Source: Rothia aerolata (GTDB lineage Bacteria; Actinomycetota; Actinomycetes; Actinomycetales; Micrococcaceae). From it: a stretch of 64,000 nucleotides of DNA. The DNA lies in NCBI RefSeq assembly GCF_014635585.1, contig NZ_BMDC01000001.1, forward strand, positions 1 through 64,000, given 5' to 3'. Positions 1-8,038 of this stretch are shown one piece after another. Below the pieces are notes generated by a model. The model was not told where the DNA came from. It made no database searches and saw only the letters and a program-made list of their open reading frames with translations. Each line of letters starts with the position of its first letter. The stretch's first letter is position 1. Made by a program: the position numbers and the translations under genes.

Positions 1-240
1 CCGGGACGGACGAACCTCTGGTATGTCAGTTGTACCGCCAGGTGCATGGCTGATTGGCTACGTTCGGGAGGGATAACCGCTGAAGGCATCTAAGCGGGAA
101 GCTTGTTTTGAGATGAGATCTCCTGGCGCTCTTGGAGCGTGTGAGACTCCCTGTAGATGATGGGGTTGATAGGCCAGGTATGGAAGACAGGACTGGAGAC
201 TGTTGGAGTTGACTGGTACTAATTGGTCGAAGGCTTACTT
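1..240 (+). rRNA. rrl: 23S ribosomal RNA, 3' end (partial)
   Basis: The first 240 bases read as the extreme 3' end of a 23S rRNA gene: the sarcin-ricin-distal helices, the GGGATAACCGCTGAAGGCAT-type segment and the terminal GGTACTAATTGGTCGAAGGC signature are recognisable. The 5' part lies outside the window. The 3' end is placed just after AGGCTTAC by analogy with other actinobacterial 23S genes, so it is good to a few bases only. No 5S rRNA follows: bases 241-330 hold a short spacer and then a terminator. Confidence 0.95.
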
Positions 241-553
241 TATTTTTTTGGCTAGGTTTGGCTTGTTTTGGGTTGTCGCGTCCACTATGCAGTTTTGAGG
301 TAGCAAAACGCTGAATACAGGTTTGATAAAAGAGGGAGGCTCACGCCTCCCTCTTTTTGTTTAAGGATATTTTCTACTTCCCGTTTCGAACAAAAACGAA
401 CCCCTGAACCCCAATAAATAAATTGTGAAATGCCCTTACCTGTCCTTGAAAACATATATGAACAGGTGCAAACTTAAGTGAACATACTTTCGCACATTGG
501 CTGTTCGTTGTTGAGTAAGCCAATCTCAATTCATTAAGAAACAGGAGCAAGCG
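241..553. other. Spacer after 23S and upstream region of the symporter gene
   Basis: This gene-free stretch has an rRNA trailer with a small hairpin (AGTTTTG/CAAAAC around 282-310), the rRNA terminator, and an AT-rich upstream region for the symporter. The upstream region has two TGAACA direct repeats (about 469 and 479) and a short ACCTGT/ACAGGT inverted repeat. I see no 5S gene and no tRNA. No promoter can be assigned confidently. Confidence 0.6.
331..358 (+). terminator. Rho-independent terminator of the rRNA operon
   Basis: A perfect 10-bp stem (AGAGGGAGGC with GCCTCCCTCT) has a 4-base loop and is followed directly by a run of T. It stands where a 5S gene would normally lie and should end the rRNA transcript. 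Confidence 0.9.
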
Positions 554-2230
554 ATGACGCTTGAAGCTGCATCTGAAGGGGTTCGCCTAGACCTGCAGGT
601 CGTGGACTACCTGATGCTGTTTATCTACTTCGCTACTGTGCTGGCGATCGGCTTGATCGCCCGCAGAAGTGTTAAGACCTCGATGGACTTCTTCCTGTCG
701 GGGCGCTCAATGCCAGCATGGATTACCGGTCTTGCCTTTGTCTCGGCAAACCTCGGCGCAACCGAAATTCTCGGTATGGCTGCTAACGGTGCTGAAATTG
801 GCATGTCTACCATGCACTACTACCTCATCGGCGCTGTACCGGCTATGGTCTTTCTTGGTCTGGTAATGATGCCTTTCTACTACAGCTCCAAGGTGCGAAG
901 CGTGCCCGAGTTTATGCTGCGTCGTTTTGGCAGGCCAGCACACCTGGTCAACTCCCTGGCCTTTGCTGTCTCTAATGTACTCATCGCGGGAATCAACCTC
1001 TACGCAATGGCTATCGTGATTGAGGCTATGCTGGGTTGGAGCCAGTGGATGGCCATCATTGTCTCTGCGGTGTTTGTGCTCGCCTACATTACTCTGGGTG
1101 GTCTTTCCTCGGCTATCTACAACGAGGTGCTTCAGTTCTTCGTGATTATTGCTGGCCTGGTGCCGCTGACCATTGTGGGTCTGCACCGTGTTGGGGGATG
1201 GGATGGCCTGACCACCGCTATCGCCAACACCGAGGGTGTCTCAAGCCTTCACATGAACGCCTGGCAGGGCACCGGCATTGGGGATGTTACCAACCCCATT
1301 GGGGCTAACTGGCTGGCCATTGTGCTGGGCTTGGGCTTTGTGCTCTCTTTCGGTTACTGGACCACCAACTTTACCGAGGTGCAGCGTGCTTTTTCCGCTA
1401 AGAATATGTCTGCGGCCCGCCGTACCCCGCTCATCGGTGCCTTCCCCAAGATTTTCATTCCGCTGATTGTGGTGGTGCCGGGTATGATCGCGGCGGCTAC
1501 CCTGGGCAACCAGTTTGCAGACGGAACCCTTACCTATAACGACGCAATCCCCAAGCTCATCCAGATGTACCTGCCCTCCGGCGTCCTGGGCGTGGCGGTC
1601 ACCGGCCTCATGGCCTCCTTCATGGCGGGTATGGCTGCTAACGTTTCTTCTTTCAACACCGTCTTCACCTATGACATTTGGCAGGAGTACATCAAGCCCA
1701 AGATGAGCGATGCCTACTACCTGGCAACCGGTCGCTGGATTACCGTGATTGGCGTGGTCATCGGCGTCTTCACCGCCTTCCTGGCTGCCCAGTTCGGCAA
1801 TATTATGACTTACATGCAGACCCTCTTTTCTTTCTTTAACGCCCCGCTCTTTGCGGTCTTTATTCTGGGTTTGCTCTGGAAGAGGATGACCCCGGCAGCA
1901 GGTCTGTGGGGTTATATCGCCGGTATTGTTGCCCCGACCATTGTGTGGATTGCCTACCTGAACAATCCGAGTCTGTTTGAGACAGCAACCGCCGAGACCC
2001 TCTACGGTGCGATTATTTCCTTCGTGACGGTCATCGTGGTGGCTGTTCTGGTTTCGCTGGTGACCAAGCCCAAGACCGATGATGAACTGACCGGTTTGGT
2101 GTACGGCGTGGGTGCTATCGATGTGACCAGCGATGCCGTGGTGGGAGATTCGGCTTGGTACCGCTCACCCGCCCTGCTGGGTACCGTTGCTCTGGCGCTG
2201 TGCGTTGTTTTCTACCTGATGATTATCTAA
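554..2230 (+). CDS. Sodium:solute symporter (SSS family)
   Basis: A polytopic membrane protein of 558 residues that should import an organic solute with Na+. The N-terminal third carries family hallmarks: an FFLSGRSMPAW-type motif near residues 46-56 and an SANLGATEILG segment that matches the family's sodium-site helix. The rest reads as about 13 hydrophobic helices, as in SGLT-type members. The ATG at 554 has a good AGGAG site 7 bases upstream. The substrate cannot be told from sequence; sugars, sialic acid and other solutes are all possible. A small two-helix protein follows 12 bases later and a terminator comes after it, so the two likely form one transcription unit. Confidence 0.85.
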   Translation: MTLEAASEGVRLDLQVVDYLMLFIYFATVLAIGLIARRSVKTSMDFFLSGRSMPAWITGLAFVSANLGATEILGMAANGAEIGMSTMHYYLIGAVPAMVFLGLVMMPFYYSSKVRSVPEFMLRRFGRPAHLVNSLAFAVSNVLIAGINLYAMAIVIEAMLGWSQWMAIIVSAVFVLAYITLGGLSSAIYNEVLQFFVIIAGLVPLTIVGLHRVGGWDGLTTAIANTEGVSSLHMNAWQGTGIGDVTNPIGANWLAIVLGLGFVLSFGYWTTNFTEVQRAFSAKNMSAARRTPLIGAFPKIFIPLIVVVPGMIAAATLGNQFADGTLTYNDAIPKLIQMYLPSGVLGVAVTGLMASFMAGMAANVSSFNTVFTYDIWQEYIKPKMSDAYYLATGRWITVIGVVIGVFTAFLAAQFGNIMTYMQTLFSFFNAPLFAVFILGLLWKRMTPAAGLWGYIAGIVAPTIVWIAYLNNPSLFETATAETLYGAIISFVTVIVVAVLVSLVTKPKTDDELTGLVYGVGAIDVTSDAVVGDSAWYRSPALLGTVALALCVVFYLMII

Positions 2231-2242
2231 GGTTGGTTTGCC

Positions 2243-2587
2243 ATGAATACAAAAGATACTGAGCAGGGTCAGCCCCTGACTCAGGCTGAAAAAGATAAGA
2301 TTGTGCGCTCCACGCGACGCACCGATTTGCGCAACATTATCGGGGGCCTCTTCGTGGTCTATGGAATTATTGTGACCGCTACCGGGTTGACTCACTCCGT
2401 TGCAGAGCTCGAGCAGACGGGCGGCATCCATATCAACCTGTGGACCGGCCTTTCCATGCTAGTGGCGGGAATTCTCTTCTTCCTCTGGAGTAGGTTTGCT
2501 CCCGTTCCTGCTGAGGATATCTTGAGCAACTTTGAAAATATTGAGGAGAAGATTGCTGAGGGCGAGAGCTCTCCCGCAGCCCAGTAA
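2243..2587 (+). CDS. Small membrane protein downstream of the symporter
   Basis: A protein of 114 residues with a charged N-terminus (about 30 residues), two hydrophobic segments (about 33-51 and 64-85) and an acidic C-terminal tail. I do not recognise the family. It begins 12 bases after the symporter stop and is followed by a terminator, so it is very probably co-transcribed with it. A role as an accessory subunit is an inference from this position and from its two-helix shape. No catalytic motif is visible. Confidence 0.7.
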   Translation: MNTKDTEQGQPLTQAEKDKIVRSTRRTDLRNIIGGLFVVYGIIVTATGLTHSVAELEQTGGIHINLWTGLSMLVAGILFFLWSRFAPVPAEDILSNFENIEEKIAEGESSPAAQ

Positions 2588-2597
2588 CCTCTTGAGG

Positions 2598-2636
2598 GAG
2601 GCGAGACCCGAGGTGGTCTCGCCTCTTCTTTTCTTT
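2598..2636 (+). terminator. Rho-independent terminator of the symporter operon
   Basis: An 11-bp perfect stem (GAGGCGAGACC with GGTCTCGCCTC) with a 6-base loop is followed by a T-rich tail. Confidence 0.88.
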
Positions 2637-2754
2637 AACGGGAGGGCGTCGCGCGGGTGAAACTCCGGTAAAACCCCTGTTAGATTCTTCATGACGGCGG
2701 TAGGGTGGGGAACTGGGGTAAGGGCAGGATGTGAACCCACTGAAACCTGGTCAA

Positions 2755-2825
2755 AAACTTTACGCGTAAAGTTTCGCAACAAACTAGCACCCCGGGTGTA
2801 CATCCGAAAACTTTACCTGTAAAGT
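2755..2825. promoter_or_regulatory. Two palindromic operators upstream of the ycaC-like gene
   Basis: Site 1 (2755-2774) is a perfect 20-bp palindrome with core CTTTACGCGTAAAG. Site 2 (2810-2825) is ACTTTAC-CT-GTAAAGT. Their centres lie about 53 bp apart, close to five helical turns, so two dimers could bind on one face of the DNA. A third site with the same TTTAC-N2-GTAAA core lies at 24555-24566 in front of an MFS exporter. The rest of the 2588-2897 gap holds the preceding terminator and no gene. The regulator is unknown; redox or drug-sensing repressors (MarR, HxlR, TetR types) are plausible. Confidence 0.65.
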
Positions 2826-2897
2826 AATTCATGTACTCGAGAGAGATACAAAAAACAAAATAAAAGATTAGTTATTCAAGAAAAGGATGAAAATATC

Positions 2898-3518
2898 ATG
2901 GCTAAGTACTCACGCCTCAACAAAGACGATGCTGCAGTTCTGCTGATTGACCACCAGGTTGGTCTGATGTCCCTGGTTCGCGACATGGAACCTGACACCT
3001 ACAAGAACAACGTTCTGGCAGTTGCAGACCTGGCTGAATACTTCAACCTGCCGACCATTCTGACCACCTCCTTCGAGGACGGCCCCAACGGTCCTCTGCT
3101 TCCCGAGCTGATTGAGAAGTTCCCCAATGCACCTCTGATCGCCCGCCCCGGCCAGATCAACGCATGGGACAACGAGGACTTCGTCGCAGCGGTCAAGGCA
3201 ACCGGTAAGAAGCAGCTGATTATTGCAGGTATCGTTACCGAGGTTTGCGTAGCTTTCCCCGCTCTCGCCGCTCTTGAAGAAGAGTTCGAGGTCTTTATTG
3301 TGACCGACGCATCCGGTACCTTCAACCAGATTACCCGCGATGCAGCCTGGGATCGCATGTCGAAGGCCGGCGCTCAGCTGATGAGCTGGTTCGCTGTTGC
3401 TAGCGAACTGCACCGCGACTGGCGCAACGACGTTGAGGGTCTGGGCGCCCTCTTCGCTAACCACATCAGCGACTACGCTAACCTGATGACCCAGTACAAC
3501 ACCGTCAAGGGCTCATAA
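2898..3518 (+). CDS. ycaC: YcaC-type isochorismatase-family hydrolase
   Basis: A cytosolic cysteine hydrolase of 206 residues from the isochorismatase-like superfamily. The expected catalytic set is visible: an aspartate in LLIDHQ near residue 16, a lysine around 90, and a cysteine in VTEVCVAF near 116 after the usual cis-peptide region. Overall length and the conserved GTFNQITRDAAWDRM block match E. coli YcaC, whose physiological substrate is not settled. The ATG follows an AAAGGA-like site. A terminator follows and two operator palindromes precede, so this looks like a single-gene, repressor-controlled unit. Family is secure; substrate is unknown. Confidence 0.85.
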   Translation: MAKYSRLNKDDAAVLLIDHQVGLMSLVRDMEPDTYKNNVLAVADLAEYFNLPTILTTSFEDGPNGPLLPELIEKFPNAPLIARPGQINAWDNEDFVAAVKATGKKQLIIAGIVTEVCVAFPALAALEEEFEVFIVTDASGTFNQITRDAAWDRMSKAGAQLMSWFAVASELHRDWRNDVEGLGALFANHISDYANLMTQYNTVKGS

Positions 3519-3539
3519 GCTCTCGATAAGTAAGCGTGC

Positions 3540-3575
3540 GGCGGCACCTACCCAAGGGTAGGTGCCGCCCTTTTT
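3540..3575 (+). terminator. Rho-independent terminator after the ycaC-like gene
   Basis: A very GC-rich inverted repeat (GGCGGCACCTACCC with GGGTAGGTGCCGCC) is followed by a T run at 3571-3575. Confidence 0.88.
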
Positions 3576-3749
3576 GCTTTAAGGGCGCTTTTTGACATTC
3601 CTGAACAAGGTCTGGATGTAAGAGAAAACGCACCGAGAAACAGCGGGCTACCCCTGCACAAGTATGAAGATTCCAGATAGACTAATCGACAGTGTCTAGC
3701 GTGCCCCTTTCTATCTTCGGGCATACATCAAATGAATAGAGGAGCTTAC

Positions 3750-4979
3750 TTGACTGATTCACCGCGCCGCGATTCACGTTCTCACGGTGGTAACGGCCGC
3801 CGTAATGATGGCTTCAACAAGCGAAATGACCGTAACTCCTCTTTCGACCGCAACCGCGGTGGCAAGAAGTTTGGCGACCAGCCGCGGGGCGAGCGTAAGT
3901 TCTCAGACCGCCGCTCCAAAGACCGGTTCGGTGACGGTGAGCGTCGTTTCAACGACCGTGAAAACCGCCGCTTTAAGGACGGCGACCGCCGCCAGGAGCA
4001 CGGAGGGCAGGGCCGCCGTTTCAACAACGAGAACCGCCCCGGTGGTGGCCACCAGCGCGGTGGTGCTAAGCGCCGAGACGCTCGTGAATTTGGTGCCGCG
4101 GCAACTCGGGGAGAGGGCTACCGTCCGTCTAAGGGCGTGGCTCCTGAACTGGACACCGATGTGACCGGCAAGGAGCTGGACTTTGCTGCTCAGAGGGAAC
4201 TGCGTGCTCTTGAGAAAGACAACGCCGAGGCTGTGGCAAAGCACCTGGTGATGGCAGGGCGCTACCTGGAAATCGACCCCGCCTTTGCCCTGGAACATGC
4301 TAAGTACGCCGTCAAGCGCGCTGGCCGTATCAGCGCCGTCCGCGAGGCTGCGGGCGTTACCGCCTACGTGGCTGAAGACTTTGAAATGGCGCTGCGTGAG
4401 TTGCGCACCCACCGTCGTATTAGCGGTTCCCAGGAGCACCTGGCGCTTCTGATTGACTCCGAGCGTGCCCTGGGCCGAATTCCTAAGGCGCTGGAGCTGG
4501 CGGAGGAATCCAAGACCTACGACCTGCCGGCTGCTGAGCGGGTGGAAATTGCGCTGGTGGTTTCGGGTATTAAGCACGATCAGGGTGACCTCAAGGGCGC
4601 GCTTAAGGCTCTCGAGATTCCCCAGCTCAATAGCAAGCGAGGCTTTGAATACAGTCCCCGCCTGTTTAGCGCCTACGCCGATCTCCTGGAAGAAGACGGT
4701 CGTGCCAAGGAGGCCGCCCGCTGGTTCCGACTGGCGCGGGTGACCGAAGCCGCCCTGGGTCAGGGCGACTTTGCCGACCCCGAAATTTTCGATATTTTCG
4801 GCGAATCGGAACTGTTTGAGGCAGAAGAGCCCTCGGTGGACCTGGAGGCGGAAGCTCGGGAGGAAGAAACTGAGGACGCCGCCGCGGAGCCCAAGGAAGC
4901 AGAGACCTCAGCAGAACCTGAAGAGGCAGAAGACTCTGTAGAGTCTGAGAAAGCAGAAGAGACCAGCGAAGAAGCCTAA
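3750..4979 (+). CDS. TPR-like protein with Arg/Gly-rich N-terminus (Rv1691-like)
   Basis: The protein has about 409 residues in three parts. The first 110 are rich in Arg, Gly, Asp and Asn, a disordered RGG-like tail likely to bind RNA. A helical tetratricopeptide-like core spans about 120-340. A Glu-rich acidic tail of about 45 residues ends it. I place the start at TTG 3750 because AGAGGAG ends 5 bases before it; the upstream in-frame ATG at 3732 has no such site. The gene stops right against the next ATG (TAA-ATG), and its position before the HAD phosphatase and tlyA matches Rv1691 of M. tuberculosis. Function is not established. Confidence 0.75.
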   Translation: MTDSPRRDSRSHGGNGRRNDGFNKRNDRNSSFDRNRGGKKFGDQPRGERKFSDRRSKDRFGDGERRFNDRENRRFKDGDRRQEHGGQGRRFNNENRPGGGHQRGGAKRRDAREFGAAATRGEGYRPSKGVAPELDTDVTGKELDFAAQRELRALEKDNAEAVAKHLVMAGRYLEIDPAFALEHAKYAVKRAGRISAVREAAGVTAYVAEDFEMALRELRTHRRISGSQEHLALLIDSERALGRIPKALELAEESKTYDLPAAERVEIALVVSGIKHDQGDLKGALKALEIPQLNSKRGFEYSPRLFSAYADLLEEDGRAKEAARWFRLARVTEAALGQGDFADPEIFDIFGESELFEAEEPSVDLEAEAREEETEDAAAEPKEAETSAEPEEAEDSVESEKAEETSEEA

Positions 4980-5969
4980 ATGCTACTAGATTCTTTTGAT
5001 GCAATTCTGAGTGATTTGGACGGCGTGGTCTACGCCGGCCCCTTCGCGATTGAGGGTGCTGTAGAATCGCTCAACCGCTCAGTGGAGATGGGTGTTCCCG
5101 TAGCCTACGTGACCAACAATGCCTCGCGCAGCGTTGAGACGGTGGCGGAGCACCTGCAACAGCTGGGGGTTAAGACCGATGCTGACCACGTGGTCAGTTC
5201 CGCCCAGGCCGCGGCCCGGATGCTCAAAGAGCACCTGGAACCGGGGGATAAGGTGCTGGTCTGCGGCGCCCAGGCGCTGGCTGACTGCCTGACCGAGGCC
5301 GGTCTTACCCCGGTTTTCTCCCAGCAGGAGGAACCCCGGGCGGTAGCGCAGGGTTTCAACCCTCAGATTACCTGGGAGAACCTGGCCGAGGCAGCCTACA
5401 CCCTGGCTGACCCCGAGGTGCTGTGGGTGGTATCGAACACCGACTTCACCATTCCCAAGGAGCGCGGTATTGCCCCCGGTAACGGCACCCTGGTGGGCGC
5501 TGTGGCAACGGCAACCGGCCGCACGCCGCTGGTGGCGGGCAAGCCCGAGGCTCCGATTTTTGCTACCGGAGCACAGAAGCTGGGCGCTGTGCGGCCCGTG
5601 GTGGTGGGGGACCGGCTCGATACCGATATCCAGGGTGGCAACCGGGCCGGTATGCCCACCGCTCTGGTGATGACCGGCGTTGATACCTTTGAATCGGTGC
5701 TAGCGGCGGTGAGCCTGGAACGGCCCACCTACATCCTGAAAACTCTGGCTGACTTCTTCCTCGACTACCCCGAGATCACCGTAGAGACCTCGGAGAACTC
5801 GGCGAGCGCCGTCCTCGGATCCCTTGAAGCGCTCGCTCAAGGGGATACCCTGACCCTGCGCGGTGAGGGAGCTGAGATTGACCGGGTGCGTGTTGCCTGT
5901 GCCGCCTGGTGGGCGGCGCACCCCGAGACGGAGACTGTGCTGGCTCCCCGGGAGCTCATCCGTGAGTGA
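4980..5969 (+). CDS. HAD-IIA family phosphatase (NagD / PGP type)
   Basis: A hydrolase of 329 residues from the haloacid dehalogenase superfamily, subclass IIA. Motif I reads SDLDGVVY near residues 11-18 (nucleophile and acid/base Asp), motif II is in VTNNAS near 44, and motifs III-IV are seen as AGKPEAPIF followed by VVGDRLDTDI. The large cap between 60 and 180 is typical of NagD-like enzymes. A C-terminal extension of about 60 residues ends in AWWAAHPETETV, as in other actinobacterial members. It begins directly at the stop of the TPR gene and overlaps the next small gene by 8 bases, so translation is probably coupled. Likely acts on a small phosphate ester such as phosphoglycolate. Confidence 0.85.
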   Translation: MLLDSFDAILSDLDGVVYAGPFAIEGAVESLNRSVEMGVPVAYVTNNASRSVETVAEHLQQLGVKTDADHVVSSAQAAARMLKEHLEPGDKVLVCGAQALADCLTEAGLTPVFSQQEEPRAVAQGFNPQITWENLAEAAYTLADPEVLWVVSNTDFTIPKERGIAPGNGTLVGAVATATGRTPLVAGKPEAPIFATGAQKLGAVRPVVVGDRLDTDIQGGNRAGMPTALVMTGVDTFESVLAAVSLERPTYILKTLADFFLDYPEITVETSENSASAVLGSLEALAQGDTLTLRGEGAEIDRVRVACAAWWAAHPETETVLAPRELIRE

Positions 5970-6123
5970 GAAGGCGCCGCAGGACTCGGTGCAGGACGAC
6001 GATTTGGCGGCTTTTGAGCGCGAGCTTGAGGCGGTGCTCGCACTGGATCCGACCGAGCGTATCAACCGCTTGACCGGTCTAATCGAGAAGCTAGAAACCG
6101 AGCTGAAGAACGGGGAAAAGTGA
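5962..6123 (+). CDS. Small conserved protein (Rv1693-like)
   Basis: A 53-residue acidic protein predicted as one long amphipathic helix pair (ELEAVLALDPTERINRL, then KLETELKNG). The GTG at 5962 lies inside the end of the HAD gene; GGAGCTC precedes it. The stop overlaps the GTG of tlyA by four bases (GTGA). A small open frame of similar size stands between the HAD gene and tlyA in M. tuberculosis (Rv1693), which supports it as a real gene. Function unknown. Confidence 0.7.
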   Translation: MSEKAPQDSVQDDDLAAFERELEAVLALDPTERINRLTGLIEKLETELKNGEK

Positions 6124-6848
6124 GGCTGGATAAAGCGCTGGTGGAGCGGTCGCTGGCGCGTTCTCGAACCCTGGCGGCTCAGCTGATTGCCGAAGGGGCA
6201 GTGACCGTGAATGGTCGGGTTGCCGCCAAAGCCTCCATGAAGGTAGCTGAAACCGACCGGCTGACCGTTGAGGAATCTGACCTGCTGGCCTATGTTTCCC
6301 GTGCCGGCCACAAGCTGGCCGGGGCGCTCGCTGCCTTTCCCGAGGTTGCGGTGGAGGGTAAGTGTTGCCTGGATGCCGGAGCCTCAACCGGCGGCTTTAC
6401 CGATGTTCTGCTACGTAAGGGTGCCAATCGCGTGGCGGCGGTGGACGTTGGCCATGACCAGCTGGTGGACTCAATTCGCTTTGACCCGCGCGTGGACGTC
6501 TTTGAAGGCATGAACGTTCGCTACCTGCGGCCGGAGGATATTGGCGGCGCGGTAGACCTGGTGGTTAGCGACCTCTCCTTTATCTCCCTTACCCTGGTGA
6601 TGGAGGCACTAGCCGGTGCTGTACGCAGCGGGGGAGACCTGCTCCTGATGGTTAAACCCCAGTTCGAGGTGGGCAAACACCAGATCGGCCGTGGAGGCGT
6701 GGTGGCTGACCCCGAGGCCCGGGAACAGGCGGTAGAGAAAGTGAAAACTTCTGCCGAGAGCCACGGACTGACCGTGTGCGGTGTGGAAGCGAGCCCCCTG
6801 CCCGGCCAAGACGGCAATGTGGAGTTCTTTCTCTGGTGTAAGAAGTAG
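6120..6848 (+). CDS. tlyA: TlyA-type rRNA 2'-O-methyltransferase
   Basis: A protein of 242 residues with an N-terminal S4 RNA-binding domain (about 1-62) and a Rossmann methyltransferase domain. The SAM-binding loop reads DAGASTGGFTDVLL near 84-97. The four residues of the TlyA catalytic set appear to be present: K in SRAGHKL, D in VVSDLSF, K in MVKPQFE and E in NVEFFLW. In mycobacteria TlyA methylates C1409 of 16S and C1920 of 23S rRNA, and its loss gives capreomycin resistance. Whether this copy modifies one or both is not visible. Start GTG overlaps the previous stop, so it is translationally coupled. Confidence 0.92.
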   Translation: MRLDKALVERSLARSRTLAAQLIAEGAVTVNGRVAAKASMKVAETDRLTVEESDLLAYVSRAGHKLAGALAAFPEVAVEGKCCLDAGASTGGFTDVLLRKGANRVAAVDVGHDQLVDSIRFDPRVDVFEGMNVRYLRPEDIGGAVDLVVSDLSFISLTLVMEALAGAVRSGGDLLLMVKPQFEVGKHQIGRGGVVADPEAREQAVEKVKTSAESHGLTVCGVEASPLPGQDGNVEFFLWCKK

Positions 6849-6878
6849 GCAGAGGCTCCAAAATAGCGACCCCATAAC

Positions 6879-6914
6879 GGCGCGGTTTTCGAATATTTTT
6901 TCGAATACCGCGCC
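6879..6914. promoter_or_regulatory. LexA-type SOS box inside a longer palindrome, upstream of nadK-recN
   Basis: Bases 6889-6904 read TCGAAT-N4-TTTCGA, the same form as the SOS box in front of dinB (61194-61209) and close to the Gram-positive LexA consensus CGAAC-N4-GTTCG. It sits 52 bases before the nadK start and about 1.1 kb before recN, a classic SOS gene. The box is flanked by GGCGCGGT (6879-6886) and ACCGCGCC (6907-6914), so the whole could also fold as a hairpin. There is no T run after it, so a pure terminator is less likely. Confidence 0.65.
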
Positions 6915-6956
6915 AAATTGCTTTATTCACTAGCCGGTGTGGCTTAGGCTAGAGAC

Positions 6957-7970
6957 GTGAACGATTCAAGCAAATCAACGGTGAACCGCGAGGAACTCTT
7001 TGCCCCGCCTACCGCGGCCCTGCCCAAAATCTCTAGCTCTCGCAAGATTTTGGTCTTTGCCCATACGGGCCGCGAAGAAGCGCGCCGGGCTGCCCGCGCT
7101 GCCTGTCGACAGCTCTTTGAAGCGGGACTGACTCCGGTGATGGAGCGGGCCGATTTGGAATCCCTGCAGGAGGGCTGGGAGAAGCCTGTTCCTGTGCGGG
7201 TTGTGCGCGAAACCGTTGCTCTGGTTGATATTGAACTGGGAGTGGTGCTGGGTGGAGACGGCTCTATTCTGCGTGCCGCCGAGAAGATTCGCCACACCCA
7301 GATTCCCCTGGTGGGCGTAAACCTGGGCCACGTGGGCTTCCTAGCTGAGTCTGAGGAATCCGACCTCACCGAGACGGTCGAACGCATTGTCAACGGTGAA
7401 TACGTGGTAGAAGAACGCATGGCCATAGACGTTAAAGCCTGGGCAAACGGCCAGAAAATCGTTGATACCTGGGCGCTGAACGAGGCCAGCGTTGAAAAGG
7501 GCAACCGGGAGAAAATGATTGAGGTTGTGGTGGAGGTAGACGAGCGCCCGCTCTCCAGCTTCGGCTGCGACGGCGTGGTGCTGGCAACCCCCACGGGGTC
7601 AACCGCCTATGCTTTCTCCGGCGGCGGGCCGGTGGTCTGGCCCGAAGTTGAGGCTATGCTACTGGTGCCCCTGAGCGCCCACGCCCTTTTTTCCAGGCCC
7701 CTGGTGACTTCTCCCAACTCCACTATGGCGGTGGAGCTGATTCGCCCCGACGTTTCGGGCGTGCTCTGGTGCGATGGACGGCGCACCCGCGACCTCCCTG
7801 CCGGAACCCGGGTGGAGGTTTCGCGCTCGTCCAAGCCGGTGAGGCTGGCCCGCATTCACCCGGTGCCCTTCTCTGAGCGTTTGGTGGCTAAGTTCGAGCT
7901 TCCGATTCACGGCTGGCGGGGGCCGATTACCACCGGTACTACAGACCGGTCTGAGCCCGCCCAAGATTAA
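6957..7970 (+). CDS. nadK: NAD kinase
   Basis: A protein of 337 residues that phosphorylates NAD to NADP. The GGDGS motif is at about 97-101, the NE motif in WALNEASVEK near 178, and the glycine-rich ATPTGSTAYAFSGGGP block follows. The GTG at 6957 lacks a clear ribosome-binding site, so translation may be leaderless or start a little downstream; the first 30 residues are poorly conserved. The C-terminal 20 residues run past the usual end. recN follows after 68 bases, as in M. tuberculosis (ppnK-recN), and the upstream SOS box suggests that both genes are damage-inducible. Confidence 0.93.
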   Translation: MNDSSKSTVNREELFAPPTAALPKISSSRKILVFAHTGREEARRAARAACRQLFEAGLTPVMERADLESLQEGWEKPVPVRVVRETVALVDIELGVVLGGDGSILRAAEKIRHTQIPLVGVNLGHVGFLAESEESDLTETVERIVNGEYVVEERMAIDVKAWANGQKIVDTWALNEASVEKGNREKMIEVVVEVDERPLSSFGCDGVVLATPTGSTAYAFSGGGPVVWPEVEAMLLVPLSAHALFSRPLVTSPNSTMAVELIRPDVSGVLWCDGRRTRDLPAGTRVEVSRSSKPVRLARIHPVPFSERLVAKFELPIHGWRGPITTGTTDRSEPAQD

Positions 7971-8038
7971 TTTTTTTAGTTTCTCAATGTGGCCGGTTGG
8001 AGCAGACCGGCAGTAACTAGCACCTGGAGTAGAGCCCC

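Noticed and set aside
361-410. Possible SOS box (TTTCGAACAAAAACGAAC) after the rRNA terminator
   Set aside because: TCGAAC is followed by ACGAAC, a direct rather than inverted repeat, so it does not fit a LexA dimer site.
707-1186. Long minus-strand frames opposite the symporter and other genes
   Set aside because: They are antisense shadows of clear genes; codon usage and composition (many His/Gln) are typical of such shadows.
6879-6914. Simple rho-independent terminator after tlyA
   Set aside because: The palindrome lacks a downstream T run on the plus strand, and its core matches the dinB SOS box, so a LexA site is the better reading.
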